DNA of 64,000 nt from Psychromarinibacter sp048262455 (GCA_048262455.1 JBLXFD010000019.1:11127-75126), one strand, 5' to 3'. Positions 1 through 9,055 are shown, numbered from the stretch's first letter. Program-made: numbers and translations. The notes: generated from the sequence alone by a model not told the origin.

Positions 1-501
1 GGGCTGGCCCCGCACCGGCGGTCGGCGCTGGGGCTGGGGCTGGTGCCGCAGACCCGCGACATCTTTCCCTCGCTCACCGTCGAGGAGAACCTGCTGGCCG
101 CCCGCCGCCACCCGGCCCGGCTGGAACAGGCCTATGACCTTTTCCCCCGCCTGAAGGAACGCCGCAGGAACGGCGGCGCGCAGCTGTCGGGGGGCGAGCA
201 GCAGATGCTGTCCATCGCCCGCACCCTGATGACCGGGCCAAAGGTGCTTTTGCTGGACGAGCCGCTGGAAGGGCTGGCCCCGGTGATCCGCGAGCAGCTG
301 ATGCAGGTCTTCGAGGATCTCGCCAGCGACGGCAGCCGGTCCGTCGTGCTGGTGGAACAGCAGGCCGCCGCCGCGCTGGCCTTCGCCGACCGGGCGGTGC
401 TGATGGCCAACGGCGCCATCGTCCACGACGGGCCCGCCGCCGACCTGCTGGCCCGGCCCGACCTGCTCAACCGCCATATCGGCGTGGCGCTGAGCGCCTG
501 A
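1..501 (+). CDS. ABC transporter ATP-binding protein, LivF type (5' partial)
   Basis: This is the C-terminal two-thirds of a branched-chain-amino-acid/urea-type (HAAT family) ABC ATPase that powers import across the inner membrane. The reading frame is open from base 1, so the start and the Walker A loop lie outside the window. Visible are a Q-loop region (VPQTRDIFP, then LTVEENL), the ABC signature LSGGEQQML and Walker B LLLDEPLEGLAP, all typical of LivF. It ends 11 bases before the P450 gene, which suggests one transcription unit, and I infer uptake of an aromatic acid. Amino-acid import remains possible. Confidence 0.85.
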   Translation, partial: GLAPHRRSALGLGLVPQTRDIFPSLTVEENLLAARRHPARLEQAYDLFPRLKERRRNGGAQLSGGEQQMLSIARTLMTGPKVLLLDEPLEGLAPVIREQLMQVFEDLASDGSRSVVLVEQQAAAALAFADRAVLMANGAIVHDGPAADLLARPDLLNRHIGVALSA

Positions 502-512
502 AAGGAACCGTC

Positions 513-1736
513 ATGACCCTGATCGAAGGCCACCGCCCCCTTGATCCCGATCCCGCCATCCCGGTGCTGGAACCCGACCCCTACGCCGAGGCGACGCTGC
601 TTGATCCCCTGCCCTACTACGCGGCGCTGCGCGAGGCGGGGCCGGTGGCCTATGTGCCGAAGTACAACGTGCTGGCCGTGGGGCGCTACGAGGAGACGCG
701 AAAGACCTTCTCGGACCACGAGAACTTCGTGTCGTCCCGGGGCATCGGGCTGAACGACTTCAAGCTGGAAAAGCCCTGGCGCCCGCCCTCGATCATCCTC
801 GAGGTGGACCCGCCCGACCACACGCGCACCCGCAAGGTGATGTCCAAGGCGCTGTCGCCCAAGGTGGTCCGCGCGCTGATGGAGGATTTTACCGCCACCG
901 CCGAGACGTTGGTGGACCGGCTGCTGGAACAGTCACGGATCGAGGGCGTGGTGGACCTGGCAGAGGCCTTCCCCACCGCCGTCTTCCCCCGTGCCGTGGG
1001 CATGAAGGACGTGAACCCGCGGCACCTGGTGGACTACGGGGCCATCGTCTTCAACGCCGTCGGCCCGGACAACGAACTGCGCCGCCGCGCCATGGCCCGC
1101 GCGCCGGAGGTGGGGGGCTGGATCAACGCCGCCTGCGCCCGCGACCGGTTGAGCGGCGACGGGCTGGGCGCGCTGGTCTACGAGGCCGCGGACGCCGGCG
1201 ACATCACCGCGGAAGAGGCCGCGATGCTGGTCCGGTCGTTCCTGTCGGCCGGGGTGGACACCACCGTCACCGGCATCGGCAACGCGCTGTGGTGCCTGTC
1301 GCGCAACCCGGACCAGTGGGAGGCGCTGAAGGCCGACCCCTCGCTCGCCCGCCCCTGCTTCGAGGAGGTGCTGCGCTACACCACGCCGGTGCACACCTTC
1401 CTGCGCACCGCGAACCGCGACACCGAGATCGCCGGCCACCCGGTGCCCGAGGGGGCCAAGGTGATGTGCGTGCTGGGCGCGGCCAACCTGGACCCCGAGA
1501 AATGGGAGGACCCGCAGGCCTTTCGCGTCGACCGCCGGCCCTCGGGCCACTTGGCCTTCGGCGCGGGCATCCACGGCTGCGTCGGCCAGAACATCGCCCG
1601 CGGAGAGCTGGAGGCGCTGCTGTCGGTGATGGCGCGCAGGGTGGCGCGGATCGAACCGGCCGGAGAGGCCGTCTGGCGGCCCAACAACGCCATCCGCGCC
1701 CTCGACCGGCTGCCCCTGAAACTTGTCCCGAACTGA
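513..1736 (+). CDS. cytochrome P450, CYP199A-like
   Basis: Soluble bacterial P450 of 407 residues, the usual class I length. The start has an AAGGA ribosome site. The I-helix oxygen-activation motif is SAGVDTT (245-251), the ExxR motif is E285-R288, and the haem loop FGAGIHGCVG carries the ligand Cys356. The segment around SSRGIGLNDF and WRPPS (R90, S93) closely resembles CYP199A enzymes, in which that Arg and Ser plus the I-helix Ser hold the carboxylate of para-substituted benzoates. I infer oxidation or O-demethylation of a 4-substituted benzoate or cinnamate. Electrons should come from the ferredoxin encoded next to it; no ferredoxin reductase gene is present here. Confidence 0.93.
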   Translation: MTLIEGHRPLDPDPAIPVLEPDPYAEATLLDPLPYYAALREAGPVAYVPKYNVLAVGRYEETRKTFSDHENFVSSRGIGLNDFKLEKPWRPPSIILEVDPPDHTRTRKVMSKALSPKVVRALMEDFTATAETLVDRLLEQSRIEGVVDLAEAFPTAVFPRAVGMKDVNPRHLVDYGAIVFNAVGPDNELRRRAMARAPEVGGWINAACARDRLSGDGLGALVYEAADAGDITAEEAAMLVRSFLSAGVDTTVTGIGNALWCLSRNPDQWEALKADPSLARPCFEEVLRYTTPVHTFLRTANRDTEIAGHPVPEGAKVMCVLGAANLDPEKWEDPQAFRVDRRPSGHLAFGAGIHGCVGQNIARGELEALLSVMARRVARIEPAGEAVWRPNNAIRALDRLPLKLVPN

Positions 1737-1746
1737 GAAGACCGCA

Positions 1747-2070
1747 ATGATCAAGGTAACCTACATCCAGCCCGACGGCCGCGAGAGTACCGTCGAGGGC
1801 CGCCCCGGCGACAGCGTCATGCAGACCGCGCTCAACAAGGGGGTGGAGGGCATCATCGGCGAGTGCGGCGGCTCCATGGCCTGCGCCACCTGCCATGTCT
1901 ATGTCGCCGGGGAATGGGCCGGGCGCACCGGCGCGCGGCGCGATGGCGAGGAGGACATGCTTGACTGCGCCGCCTCCGAAATGCAGGAGACCTCGCGCCT
2001 GTCCTGCCAGATCATCCTGACCGAGGCACTGGACGGGCTGCGGGTTCATGTCCCGGAAGAACAGGCGTGA
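1747..2070 (+). CDS. 2Fe-2S ferredoxin, P450 partner
   Basis: Vertebrate/adrenodoxin-type [2Fe-2S] ferredoxin of 107 residues that should pass electrons to the P450. The cluster ligands are C40, C46, C49 (C-x5-C-x2-C in GECGGSMACATC) and C87 (SRLSC). I chose ATG 1747 because MIKVTYI is the normal N-terminus; an in-frame start 24 bases upstream would overlap the end of the P450 gene. The pair resembles CYP199A and palustrisredoxin of Rhodopseudomonas. The next gene may overlap its last 23 bases, depending on which start is used. Confidence 0.92.
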   Translation: MIKVTYIQPDGRESTVEGRPGDSVMQTALNKGVEGIIGECGGSMACATCHVYVAGEWAGRTGARRDGEEDMLDCAASEMQETSRLSCQIILTEALDGLRVHVPEEQA

Positions 2071-2116
2071 CGCCGGCCCCCACGACAGCGCCCGCACCGA
2101 CCCAGAGGTGACGCCC

Positions 2117-2635
2117 GTGACACGACACAAGCGCATCGAACAGCCGCCCGAACCACCGGCCCAACGCCTCGCCAGCCCGACGCGCGAGCGCGAGGGCGTG
2201 GCCATCCTCGACATCGACCACTACGCGCCCTTCCTGTTCAGCGCGGTCAGCAACGCCTGGGGCCGCAAGACCTCGATGATATACCGCCGCGACTTCGGCC
2301 TCGGCATCGTCGACTGGCGGGTCATCTCGATGCTGAACATCGAGCCGGGCATCATGGCCAGCCGCATCTGCGACGTGATCCACCTGGACAAGGCGGCGGT
2401 CAGCCGCTCGCTCAAGCAGCTGTCGCAAAAGGGCCTGCTGCGGTACGAGCAGCCGTCGAAGGACCCGCGCAAGCGGCTGTGGTGGCTGTCGGAACAGGGG
2501 CTGGAAACCCACGACGCCCTGCTGCGCGTCGCCCTCGCCTGCGAAAGCGATCTTGTCGCGGGGGTGCCGGCGCAGGAGCTGGACACCTTCCTGCGGGTGA
2601 TGCGGCAGATGCTGGCCAACATGAACGGCAAGTGA
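2117..2635 (+). CDS. MarR family transcriptional regulator
   Basis: Winged-helix MarR-type regulator. The recognition region runs through ILDIDHYAPFLFSAVSNAWG, the HTH (IMASRICDVIHLDKAAVSRSLKQL) and the wing (YEQPSKDPRKRLWWLSEQG). I prefer GTG 2117 because AGAGG lies 8 bases upstream; ATG 2048, inside the ferredoxin gene, would add 23 residues. Family members often repress aromatic-acid catabolic genes and release DNA on binding the acid or its CoA ester. Here it probably controls the P450/ferredoxin/transport unit, though no operator was identified. Confidence 0.85.
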   Translation: MTRHKRIEQPPEPPAQRLASPTREREGVAILDIDHYAPFLFSAVSNAWGRKTSMIYRRDFGLGIVDWRVISMLNIEPGIMASRICDVIHLDKAAVSRSLKQLSQKGLLRYEQPSKDPRKRLWWLSEQGLETHDALLRVALACESDLVAGVPAQELDTFLRVMRQMLANMNGK

Positions 2636-2663
2636 GGGCGGCGGGGGCCTGAACAGGCGCCTG

Positions 2664-3359
2664 TCAGACCGAGACCCCCGCCAGCAGCGTCTCCCGGCCG
2701 ATCTCGCTTCGGTCGCCCGCGATCGTGACCTCCCCCCGCCGCATGACGACGAAGCGGTCGGCAAGGTCGTAGGCGAAGTCGAAGTACTGCTCCACCAGCA
2801 CGATCGCCATCTGGCCCTGGGAACGCAGGTGGCGGATCACCTCGCCGATCTGCTGGATGATGTTGGGCTGGATGCCCTCTGTCGGCTCGTCCAGCAGCAG
2901 CAGCTTGGGACGGGTGATCAGCGCGCGGGCTATGGCAAGCTGCTGTTGCTGGCCGCCGGACAGGTCGCCGCCGCGGCGGTGCAGGAAGTCCTTGAGGATC
3001 GGGAACAGCTCGAAAATCTCGGCGGGGATCTTCTGCTCGCCGGAGGGCAGGCAGGCAAACCCGCTTTCGAGGTTCTCGCGCACCGTCAGCAGCGGGAAGA
3101 TCTCTCGCCCCTGCGGGACGTAGGCCACCCCCTTCTGCGCCATGGCGTGGGCCGGCAGCGGGTCCAGCGCCTCGCCGTCCAGCCACAGCGCGCCGCCGGA
3201 CCGGGGGTGGGTGCCCGAGATGGCGCGCATCAGGCTGGTCTTGCCGACGCCGTTGGTGCCCATGACGCAGGTGACCTCGCCGATCCGGGCGTCCAGCGTG
3301 ACGCCGTTCAGGATTCGGCTGTGCCCGTAGTGCAGGGTCAGGTCGTCGGTTCTCAGCAT
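2664..3359 (-). CDS. urtE: urea ABC transporter ATP-binding protein UrtE
   Basis: Second ATPase of the urea importer, 231 residues, last gene of urtABCDE. Walker A is GTNGVGKT (34-41), the signature is LSGGQQQQLAIARAL and Walker B is LLLLDEPTEGIQP. The phrases EGIQPNIIQQI and VLVEQYFDFAYDLADRF are characteristic of UrtE rather than LivF. It starts 3 bases after the urtD stop. It converges with the MarR gene, leaving only 28 bases between them. Confidence 0.95.
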   Translation of the reverse strand: MLRTDDLTLHYGHSRILNGVTLDARIGEVTCVMGTNGVGKTSLMRAISGTHPRSGGALWLDGEALDPLPAHAMAQKGVAYVPQGREIFPLLTVRENLESGFACLPSGEQKIPAEIFELFPILKDFLHRRGGDLSGGQQQQLAIARALITRPKLLLLDEPTEGIQPNIIQQIGEVIRHLRSQGQMAIVLVEQYFDFAYDLADRFVVMRRGEVTIAGDRSEIGRETLLAGVSV

Positions 3360-3362
3360 GTC

Positions 3363-4103
3363 TCAGCGCCCCAGATAGACATCGATGACCTCCTGGTTGG
3401 CGGTGACGTGGTCGAGGCTGCCCTCGGCCAGCACCGCGCCCTCGTGCAAGACCGTGACGCGGCAGTTCAGCCGGCGCACGAATTCCATGTCATGTTCGAC
3501 CACCACCACCGCGCGGGTCTTCGCGGCCTCCACCAGCAGGGCGGTGGTATGCTCGCGCTCCTCGGGGGTCATGCCGGCGGCGGGTTCGTCCACCAGCAGC
3601 AGCTTCGGCTCCTGCGCCAGCAGCATCCCGATCTCCAGCCATTGCTTCTGCCCGTGGCTCAGCTCGCCCGCCAGCCGCGGCAGGTGGTCCTGCAGCCCGA
3701 TCTCCTCGGCGAAACCCGCCACCCGGCCAAGGTCCGCGCCCGAGGGCCGGTAGAACAGCACCGCCAGCGGCCCGCGCTTGTGGCGCAGCGCCAGCAGCAG
3801 GTTCTCCTCCACCGTCTGGTCCTCGAAGACCGTGGGCTTCTGGAACTTCCGCCCGATCCCCTCGCGGGCGATCCGGGCCTCGGACATGGACAGCAGCGAG
3901 CGGCTGAGATCGCCCCACCGGATGCTGCCGCTGTCGGGCCGGGTCTTGCCGGTGACGATGTCCATGAAGGTGGTCTTGCCCGCGCCGTTCGGGCCGATGA
4001 TGGCGCGCAGTTCGGCCTTGCCGATCTGGAACGACAGGTTGTTGATGGCGCGAAAGCCGTCGAAGCTGACGGAGATGCCGGAAACTTCCAGAAGCGAGGT
4101 CAC
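3363..4103 (-). CDS. urtD: urea ABC transporter ATP-binding protein UrtD
   Basis: First ATPase of the urea importer, 246 residues. It starts at a GTG that overlaps the urtC stop by four bases (GTGA), so translation is probably coupled. Walker A is GPNGAGKT (37-44); FQKPTVFEDQTVEENLLLAL, the signature LSHGQKQWLEIGMLL and Walker B LLLVDEPAAGMT follow. The LSHGQKQWLEIG variant of the signature is typical of UrtD. Confidence 0.95.
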   Translation of the reverse strand: MTSLLEVSGISVSFDGFRAINNLSFQIGKAELRAIIGPNGAGKTTFMDIVTGKTRPDSGSIRWGDLSRSLLSMSEARIAREGIGRKFQKPTVFEDQTVEENLLLALRHKRGPLAVLFYRPSGADLGRVAGFAEEIGLQDHLPRLAGELSHGQKQWLEIGMLLAQEPKLLLVDEPAAGMTPEEREHTTALLVEAAKTRAVVVVEHDMEFVRRLNCRVTVLHEGAVLAEGSLDHVTANQEVIDVYLGR

Positions 4104-5329
4104 TGGCTGGCCTCCCGTTCGCGCAGCGCGCCCTGGTCGGGGCCGAGGTCGGCGCCGTGCCGCTCCGGCGGGCGGCGGTTGGTCCACAGGTCCACCAGCC
4201 CGCCGATGCCCTTGGGCGCGAAGAGCGTGACGAAGACAAAGCTGAGGCCCAGCAGGATCAGCCACCAGTCCACCCATTTCACCGTGTAGAAGCCAAGGTT
4301 CACGTCCGGCGCCTGTCCGCCGGTGAACCAGCTGGAGACCAGCGACACGAAGGCCGCCCCGATCACCGCGCCGTAGATCCGCCCGCGCCCGCCGATGGCG
4401 ACCCAGACCGCCAGGTAGATCGAGGCAATGGGCGCGATTTCCGCCGGGTTGATGATGCCGGCCTGCGGGTAGTAGAGCGCGCCGGCGATGCCCGCGATCA
4501 TGGCGGTGACGGTGAAGATCGCCAGCTTGTAGGTCTCGACCGAGTAGCCGAGGAACCGCACCCGCGCCTCGTTGTCGCGGATGCCGCGCAGGACCGACCC
4601 GAACTTGCCCGAGGACATCCACGCCGCCAGCACGTAGCCCAGCGCCAGCGCCAGCGCCGAGCCCCAAAAGAACCACATCGACACCTGCGCCTGCGGGGCC
4701 TCGACCCCGGGCAGGTTCTGCAGCCCCGACAGCCCGTTGTTGCCGCGCAGGCCGCTGTCGTTCTGGAACAGGTACAGCGCCAGCGCGAGGGTCATGGCCT
4801 GGGTCAGGATCGACAGGTAGACCCCCGTCACCCGGCTGCGGAAGGCCAGCCAGCCGAACACCCCCGCCAGCAGTCCCGGCACCAGCACCACCAGCGCCAG
4901 CTGGATCGCGAGGCTGTCGGCGAAGGTCCAGACCAGCGGGAACTCGTTCGAGCCGACGACCCCGAAGATCTGCGTGCCGATGGCGTCGGTGATCTCCTGC
5001 GCGGTGGGCGGGATCGGCGCCTCTGCCATCGCGCCGGCGACGATGTCATGCGTGCGCTGGTACATCAGCCACATGCCGATCATGTACCCGCCGATCCCGA
5101 AGAAGGCGAAATGCCCCAGCGACAGGATGCCGGTGTAGCCCCAGACCAGGTCCATCGCGATGGCGGCAAGGCTGAGGCACAGCGTCTTGCCCAGCGTCTT
5201 GACGAAGCTGGTGGAGATGAGGCCGGCGCCGAAGGCCTCTGACATCACGGTGACGGTCAGGGTGAACAGGGCCAGCGCCGACAGGAAGATCAGCACCGAG
5301 GGATTGCGGGCGATGAAGCTGCGGTTCAT
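4100..5329 (-). CDS. urtC: urea ABC transporter permease UrtC
   Basis: LivM-type inner-membrane permease of 409 residues with about ten hydrophobic segments. It includes the family regions LSLGHFAFFGIGGYMIGMW and FKESEARVRFLGY-like sequence (here IRDNEARVRFLGYSVETYK). It pairs with UrtB to form the urea pathway. It begins 4 bases after the urtB stop and overlaps urtD by four bases, so the five urt genes read as one operon. Confidence 0.95.
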   Translation of the reverse strand: MNRSFIARNPSVLIFLSALALFTLTVTVMSEAFGAGLISTSFVKTLGKTLCLSLAAIAMDLVWGYTGILSLGHFAFFGIGGYMIGMWLMYQRTHDIVAGAMAEAPIPPTAQEITDAIGTQIFGVVGSNEFPLVWTFADSLAIQLALVVLVPGLLAGVFGWLAFRSRVTGVYLSILTQAMTLALALYLFQNDSGLRGNNGLSGLQNLPGVEAPQAQVSMWFFWGSALALALGYVLAAWMSSGKFGSVLRGIRDNEARVRFLGYSVETYKLAIFTVTAMIAGIAGALYYPQAGIINPAEIAPIASIYLAVWVAIGGRGRIYGAVIGAAFVSLVSSWFTGGQAPDVNLGFYTVKWVDWWLILLGLSFVFVTLFAPKGIGGLVDLWTNRRPPERHGADLGPDQGALREREASQ

Positions 5330-5333
5330 TGGC

Positions 5334-7289
5334 TCAGTCCCCCGCCGCCCGGCCCCGCAGCGCGATGATGCCGCGCGGCCGGAACTGGATGAAAAGAATG
5401 ATGAAGACGATCATGTAGGTCTGCGCGGCCAGCGTGTTCGACGGGTTGAACCACTCGATCCCCTTCTGCAGGAAACCGATCATGGTGGCCCCCAGCAGCG
5501 TGCCCCAGATGTTGCCCACGCCGCCGACCACCACGGTCATGAAGCTTTGGACGATGTAGTCGCCCCCCAGCTCCGAGGTGACCTTGGCGAATAGCCCGAT
5601 GGCCACCCCCGCCACCCCCGCGATGCCGGAGCCGAGGCCGAAGGTCAGCATGTTCACCCGGTTCGGGTTGATCCCCATGCTGGCGGCCATCTGGCGGTTC
5701 TGCGTCACCGCCCGCGTCTCCAGCCCCAGCCGGGTGCGCTTCATGATGAAGAGGAAGACCCCGAGGAAGATCAGCGCCAGCCCGAAGATCGCGATGCGGA
5801 TGTAGCTGATCGAGACCACGTCGTTCAGCACCCATGCCCCGTCCAGCCAGGCCGGCGCGGTCAGGGGCCGGGCCTGGGTGCCGAAGATGTTCTTGGCCAG
5901 CTGCTGCAGCGCGATGGAGATGCCGAAGGTCGCCAGCAGCGTCTCGAGCGGCCGGTTGTAGAGCCAGCGGATCACCAGCCGCTCCATCGCCACGCCCGCC
6001 GCGAAGGTGACGGCGAAGGCCAGCGGGATCGCCAGCAGGATGCTGACGGTGTGGTTCGGCACCAGCTGCTGCACGACGAAGCCGGTGTAGGCGCCCATCA
6101 TGATGAACTCTCCATGAGCCATGTTGATCACGCCCATGACCCCGAAGGTGATGGCCAGCCCGATGGCGGCGAGGAAATAGATCGAGGCAAGCGACAGCGC
6201 GTCCAGCGTCAGGTCGAGCGTCTGGCCGACCCCCACGCGGGTGGCGATGGCGGCCAGCGCCCTGCGCGCGGCGGCGGTGACGGCGATGCTGGGGTCGGCG
6301 TAGATCTCGGCAAAGCTGTGGGCGGCGAGGGCCGCGTCGATCTCGGCGGCGCTGGGGGTGGGCGTGGCCCGCCCCGCTGCGACCAGCGCGGCATAGGCGC
6401 GGGCGCGGGCGGCTTCGGTGTTCAACTGCGCGATGGGCACGCCGCCGACGGTGCCGCCCTCGATGTTCTCCGCCAGCGTGGCGCGGATGACGGCGGGGTC
6501 GAGCATCGGCGGCGCAAGGCCCGCCTCCACCAGCATGTCATAGGCGCGCCCGGACGGCAGCGCCTCGGACCCCGGGGTCAGCACCCGGGCGACGTTCAGG
6601 CCCTCCGGCACTGCGCCGGGCTCGATCCGCAGCCTGGTCGCCACCAGGGGGTTCAGCGTGGCGCGCAGATCGACGCCGAGGTCGCCCGACATCTCCTCGA
6701 TCGCCGCGACGCGCGCCGCCTCGTCCCGGTCGTAGGCGATGGTCAGCAGCCGCTCCAGCCGCCGCTTCTTGGCCAGCAGCACGGCATCCGCTTCGCCCTC
6801 GATCGAGGCGCGCAGGGGCGTCAGCGCGTCCGCCGCCGGGTTCCGTTCCAGCGAGACCAGCGCGTCGAGGCGGTTGGCGCGGTCCGGGTCGGACAGCTGG
6901 AACTGCACCAGCGCGGTGGCCAGCAGGGCGCGGATGCCGGAGTTCGGCTTGATCTGCTCGACCTCGTCCTTGAGCAGGTCGCCCACCGCCGCGCCGGTGT
7001 CGAAATCGTATAGGCGATACAGCCGGTCGCCGGTCTCCTCGCCGCGAAAGAACAGCCCGTCCGACTGGCGCTGCCACATCTGCTTGGCCTGCCAGACCTG
7101 CAGCACCTCCTGCGCCTGCGGCAGCCCGCTGGCGGCCACGGCGGCGATGGCCGGCGCGATGGTCGTGCGGCTGCTTTCCGCGATGATCCCGGCGTGCTCC
7201 TGCAGGACCGCCTGCATGGGGCCCTCCTGGGCCGCGGCCGGCATCATCCAGGCGGCCAGCAGCAGGCCGGCGGCGAGTGAACGCATCAT
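5334..7289 (-). CDS. urtB: urea ABC transporter permease UrtB, long form
   Basis: LivH-type permease of 651 residues. A signal peptide (cleavage near AAAQEG, residue 20) is followed by some 330 residues of Ala/Leu/Arg-rich, probably helical, non-membrane sequence. The permease domain then begins around residue 355 (LASIYFLAAIGLAITFGVMGVI, MAHGEFIMMGAY). An extracytoplasmic N-terminal domain is normal for proteobacterial UrtB, but this one is longer than the forms of roughly 525-545 residues I know best. The start ATG-ATG at 7289 is preceded by a spacer that holds a strong stem-loop downstream of urtA. Confidence 0.93.
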   Translation of the reverse strand: MMRSLAAGLLLAAWMMPAAAQEGPMQAVLQEHAGIIAESSRTTIAPAIAAVAASGLPQAQEVLQVWQAKQMWQRQSDGLFFRGEETGDRLYRLYDFDTGAAVGDLLKDEVEQIKPNSGIRALLATALVQFQLSDPDRANRLDALVSLERNPAADALTPLRASIEGEADAVLLAKKRRLERLLTIAYDRDEAARVAAIEEMSGDLGVDLRATLNPLVATRLRIEPGAVPEGLNVARVLTPGSEALPSGRAYDMLVEAGLAPPMLDPAVIRATLAENIEGGTVGGVPIAQLNTEAARARAYAALVAAGRATPTPSAAEIDAALAAHSFAEIYADPSIAVTAAARRALAAIATRVGVGQTLDLTLDALSLASIYFLAAIGLAITFGVMGVINMAHGEFIMMGAYTGFVVQQLVPNHTVSILLAIPLAFAVTFAAGVAMERLVIRWLYNRPLETLLATFGISIALQQLAKNIFGTQARPLTAPAWLDGAWVLNDVVSISYIRIAIFGLALIFLGVFLFIMKRTRLGLETRAVTQNRQMAASMGINPNRVNMLTFGLGSGIAGVAGVAIGLFAKVTSELGGDYIVQSFMTVVVGGVGNIWGTLLGATMIGFLQKGIEWFNPSNTLAAQTYMIVFIILFIQFRPRGIIALRGRAAGD

Positions 7290-7328
7290 TGGGCTGGTTC
7301 CAGTTGTCTTTGGGGGGGGGAGAGGTTG

Positions 7329-7350
7329 GGGCGCGGCCGAGGCCGCGCCC
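7329..7350 (-). promoter_or_regulatory. stem-loop in the urtA-urtB spacer
   Basis: Perfect inverted repeat with 10-base arms (GGGCGCGGCC and GGCCGCGCCC) and a 2-base loop, 8 bases after the urtA stop. No T-tract follows on the transcribed strand, so it is not a standard intrinsic terminator. By analogy with other binding-protein-dependent systems I infer an mRNA-stabilising or partial-termination element that raises urtA output over urtBCDE. Confidence 0.6.
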
Positions 7351-7358
7351 GCCGCGTC

Positions 7359-8639
7359 CTAGTAGTTGGACAGCGTCTGCACGCAGGTCTCGGTCTCGGT
7401 GTTGTACATCCCGCAGCCGAGGTCCTTCCAGTCCGAGGTCAGCTTGGCGCTTTCCGGCAGGAAGTCGGTCCATGCGTCGCCCGGCACCACGTCGGTGGCG
7501 CTGATGATGTCGAACTGCCCGTCCGCCTGGATCTCGCCGATCAGCACCGGCTTGGCCAGGTGGTGGTTCGGCAGCATCACGGCGGTGCCGCCGGTCAGGT
7601 TCGGGAACTCCTGCCCGTACATGGCGGTGCGCACCGCGTCCACGTCGGTGGTGCCGGCGGCCTCGGCCGCGTTCACCCACATGTTGAAGCCGATGTAGTG
7701 GGCCTCCATCGGGTCGTTGGTGACGCGCTCTTCGCCCATCAGGTCCTTCCACTTGGCGACGAAGGCCTCGTTCGCCTCGGTGTCGGCGGACTGGAAGTAG
7801 TTCCAGGCGGCCAGGTGCCCCACCAGGTTCGAGGTATCGAGACCCGACAGTTCCTCCTCGCCCACCGAGAAGGCCACCACGGGAATGTCGTCGGCGCTGA
7901 TGCCGGCGGCGGCCAGTTCCTTGTAGAACCCGATGTTGGCGTCGCCGTTGATGGTGGAGATCACGCCCACCTTCTTGCCGTCCGCGCCCAGTGCCACCAC
8001 GTCGGCGACGATCTTGGACCAGTCGGAATGGCCGAAGGGGGTGTAGTTGACGAAGATGTCGTCGCTGTCGATGCCCTTGCCCACCAGGTAGGCCTCGAGA
8101 ATGTTGTTGGTGGTGCGGGGATAGACGTAGTCGGTGCCCAGCAGCGCGAACTTCTCGACCCCCAGCTCGTCAAGGAAGTAGTCGGTGGCCGGGATCGCCT
8201 GCTGGTTCGGCGCCGCGCCGGTGTAGAAGACGTTCTTGGACGATTCCTCGCCCTCGTACTGGACGGGGTAGAACAGCAGGCCGTTCAGCTCCTCGATTAC
8301 CGGCAGCACCGACTTGCGGCTGACCGAGGTCCAGTTGCCGAAGATCACGTCCACCTCGTGCACGGTCAGCAGCTCGCGCGCCTTCTCGGCGAACAGCGGC
8401 CAGTCGGAGGCCGGGTCGACGACCACCGCCTCCAGGTCGCAGCCCAGCACGCCGCCCTTGGCGTTCTGGTCCTCGACCAGCATCAGCATCGTGTCCTTCA
8501 GCGTGGTCTCGGAAATCGCCATCGTCCCGGACAGCGAGTGCAGGACGCCCACCTTGATCGGGCAGTCCGCCGCCCAGGCCGGCGCGGCAAGGGCGGAGGC
8601 CGCGAGCGTGGCGGCGAGTGTGGGTTTCACGAATGTCAT
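7359..8639 (-). CDS. urtA: urea ABC transporter substrate-binding protein UrtA
   Basis: Periplasmic urea receptor of 426 residues, first gene of urtABCDE. The Sec signal peptide ends at APAWAAD (about residue 24) and the mature protein opens with IKVGVLHSLSGTMAISE, diagnostic of UrtA/FmdD. The start has a strong AAGGAGAG ribosome site. Its position directly opposite ureD links urea uptake to hydrolysis. Confidence 0.96.
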   Translation of the reverse strand: MTFVKPTLAATLAASALAAPAWAADCPIKVGVLHSLSGTMAISETTLKDTMLMLVEDQNAKGGVLGCDLEAVVVDPASDWPLFAEKARELLTVHEVDVIFGNWTSVSRKSVLPVIEELNGLLFYPVQYEGEESSKNVFYTGAAPNQQAIPATDYFLDELGVEKFALLGTDYVYPRTTNNILEAYLVGKGIDSDDIFVNYTPFGHSDWSKIVADVVALGADGKKVGVISTINGDANIGFYKELAAAGISADDIPVVAFSVGEEELSGLDTSNLVGHLAAWNYFQSADTEANEAFVAKWKDLMGEERVTNDPMEAHYIGFNMWVNAAEAAGTTDVDAVRTAMYGQEFPNLTGGTAVMLPNHHLAKPVLIGEIQADGQFDIISATDVVPGDAWTDFLPESAKLTSDWKDLGCGMYNTETETCVQTLSNY

Positions 8640-9055
8640 AAGTCTCTCCTTCGGGGCAGGCGGGGCACAGCTTGCGCAGGCGCGCCGGCTTCCCTAGTTC
8701 TGCCCGGGCAGCTTCGGTTGCATCCGTGTGGCGGCCGGGACAGAGGCTCAATTCCAACCGGTCGTCACACACCCTTCCGGCGGCTCGTCCGCCCGACTGG
8801 CAGGCACATCGATTCTGCATCGCAGCGGTGAAGGCAAACCGGGCGACGCCGCGGAACCGCCGCTTCCCCCCGTTCGCCTAATTTCTGGTCACATGCACGG
8901 CCACCTGCCTAATCGCGCGCCGAACGGCGGGAGGCGTGGAGGTTTCGCGGACCCCTCGCTGGCATCCGGCGGTGCCGCGTCGTTGAAAAGGCCCGTCACC
9001 CGACGGGAGAAAGCCGATCACCCTTGCCGCCGCCATACCCGCGCCCGCCGCGCCG
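8640..9055. promoter_or_regulatory. divergent urtA / ureD control region
   Basis: These 416 bases without a convincing gene separate two nitrogen operons and must carry both promoters. I see the urtA ribosome site at the left end and a small perfect hairpin (CCCGTC-ACCC-GACGGG) shortly before ureD. Nitrogen control (NtrC with sigma-54) is usual for such operons, but no stretch keeps both GG and GC elements at the correct 10-base spacing. No promoter can be assigned confidently. Confidence 0.5.

Noticed and set aside
8640..9055. Sigma-54 promoter candidates such as GGCACAGCTTGCGC and TGGCAGGCACATCG...TGCAT in the urtA-ureD gap
   Set aside because: None keeps the GG and GC elements at a 10-base spacing together with the TTGC box; the near matches are off by two bases or lack the TT, so I did not call a site.
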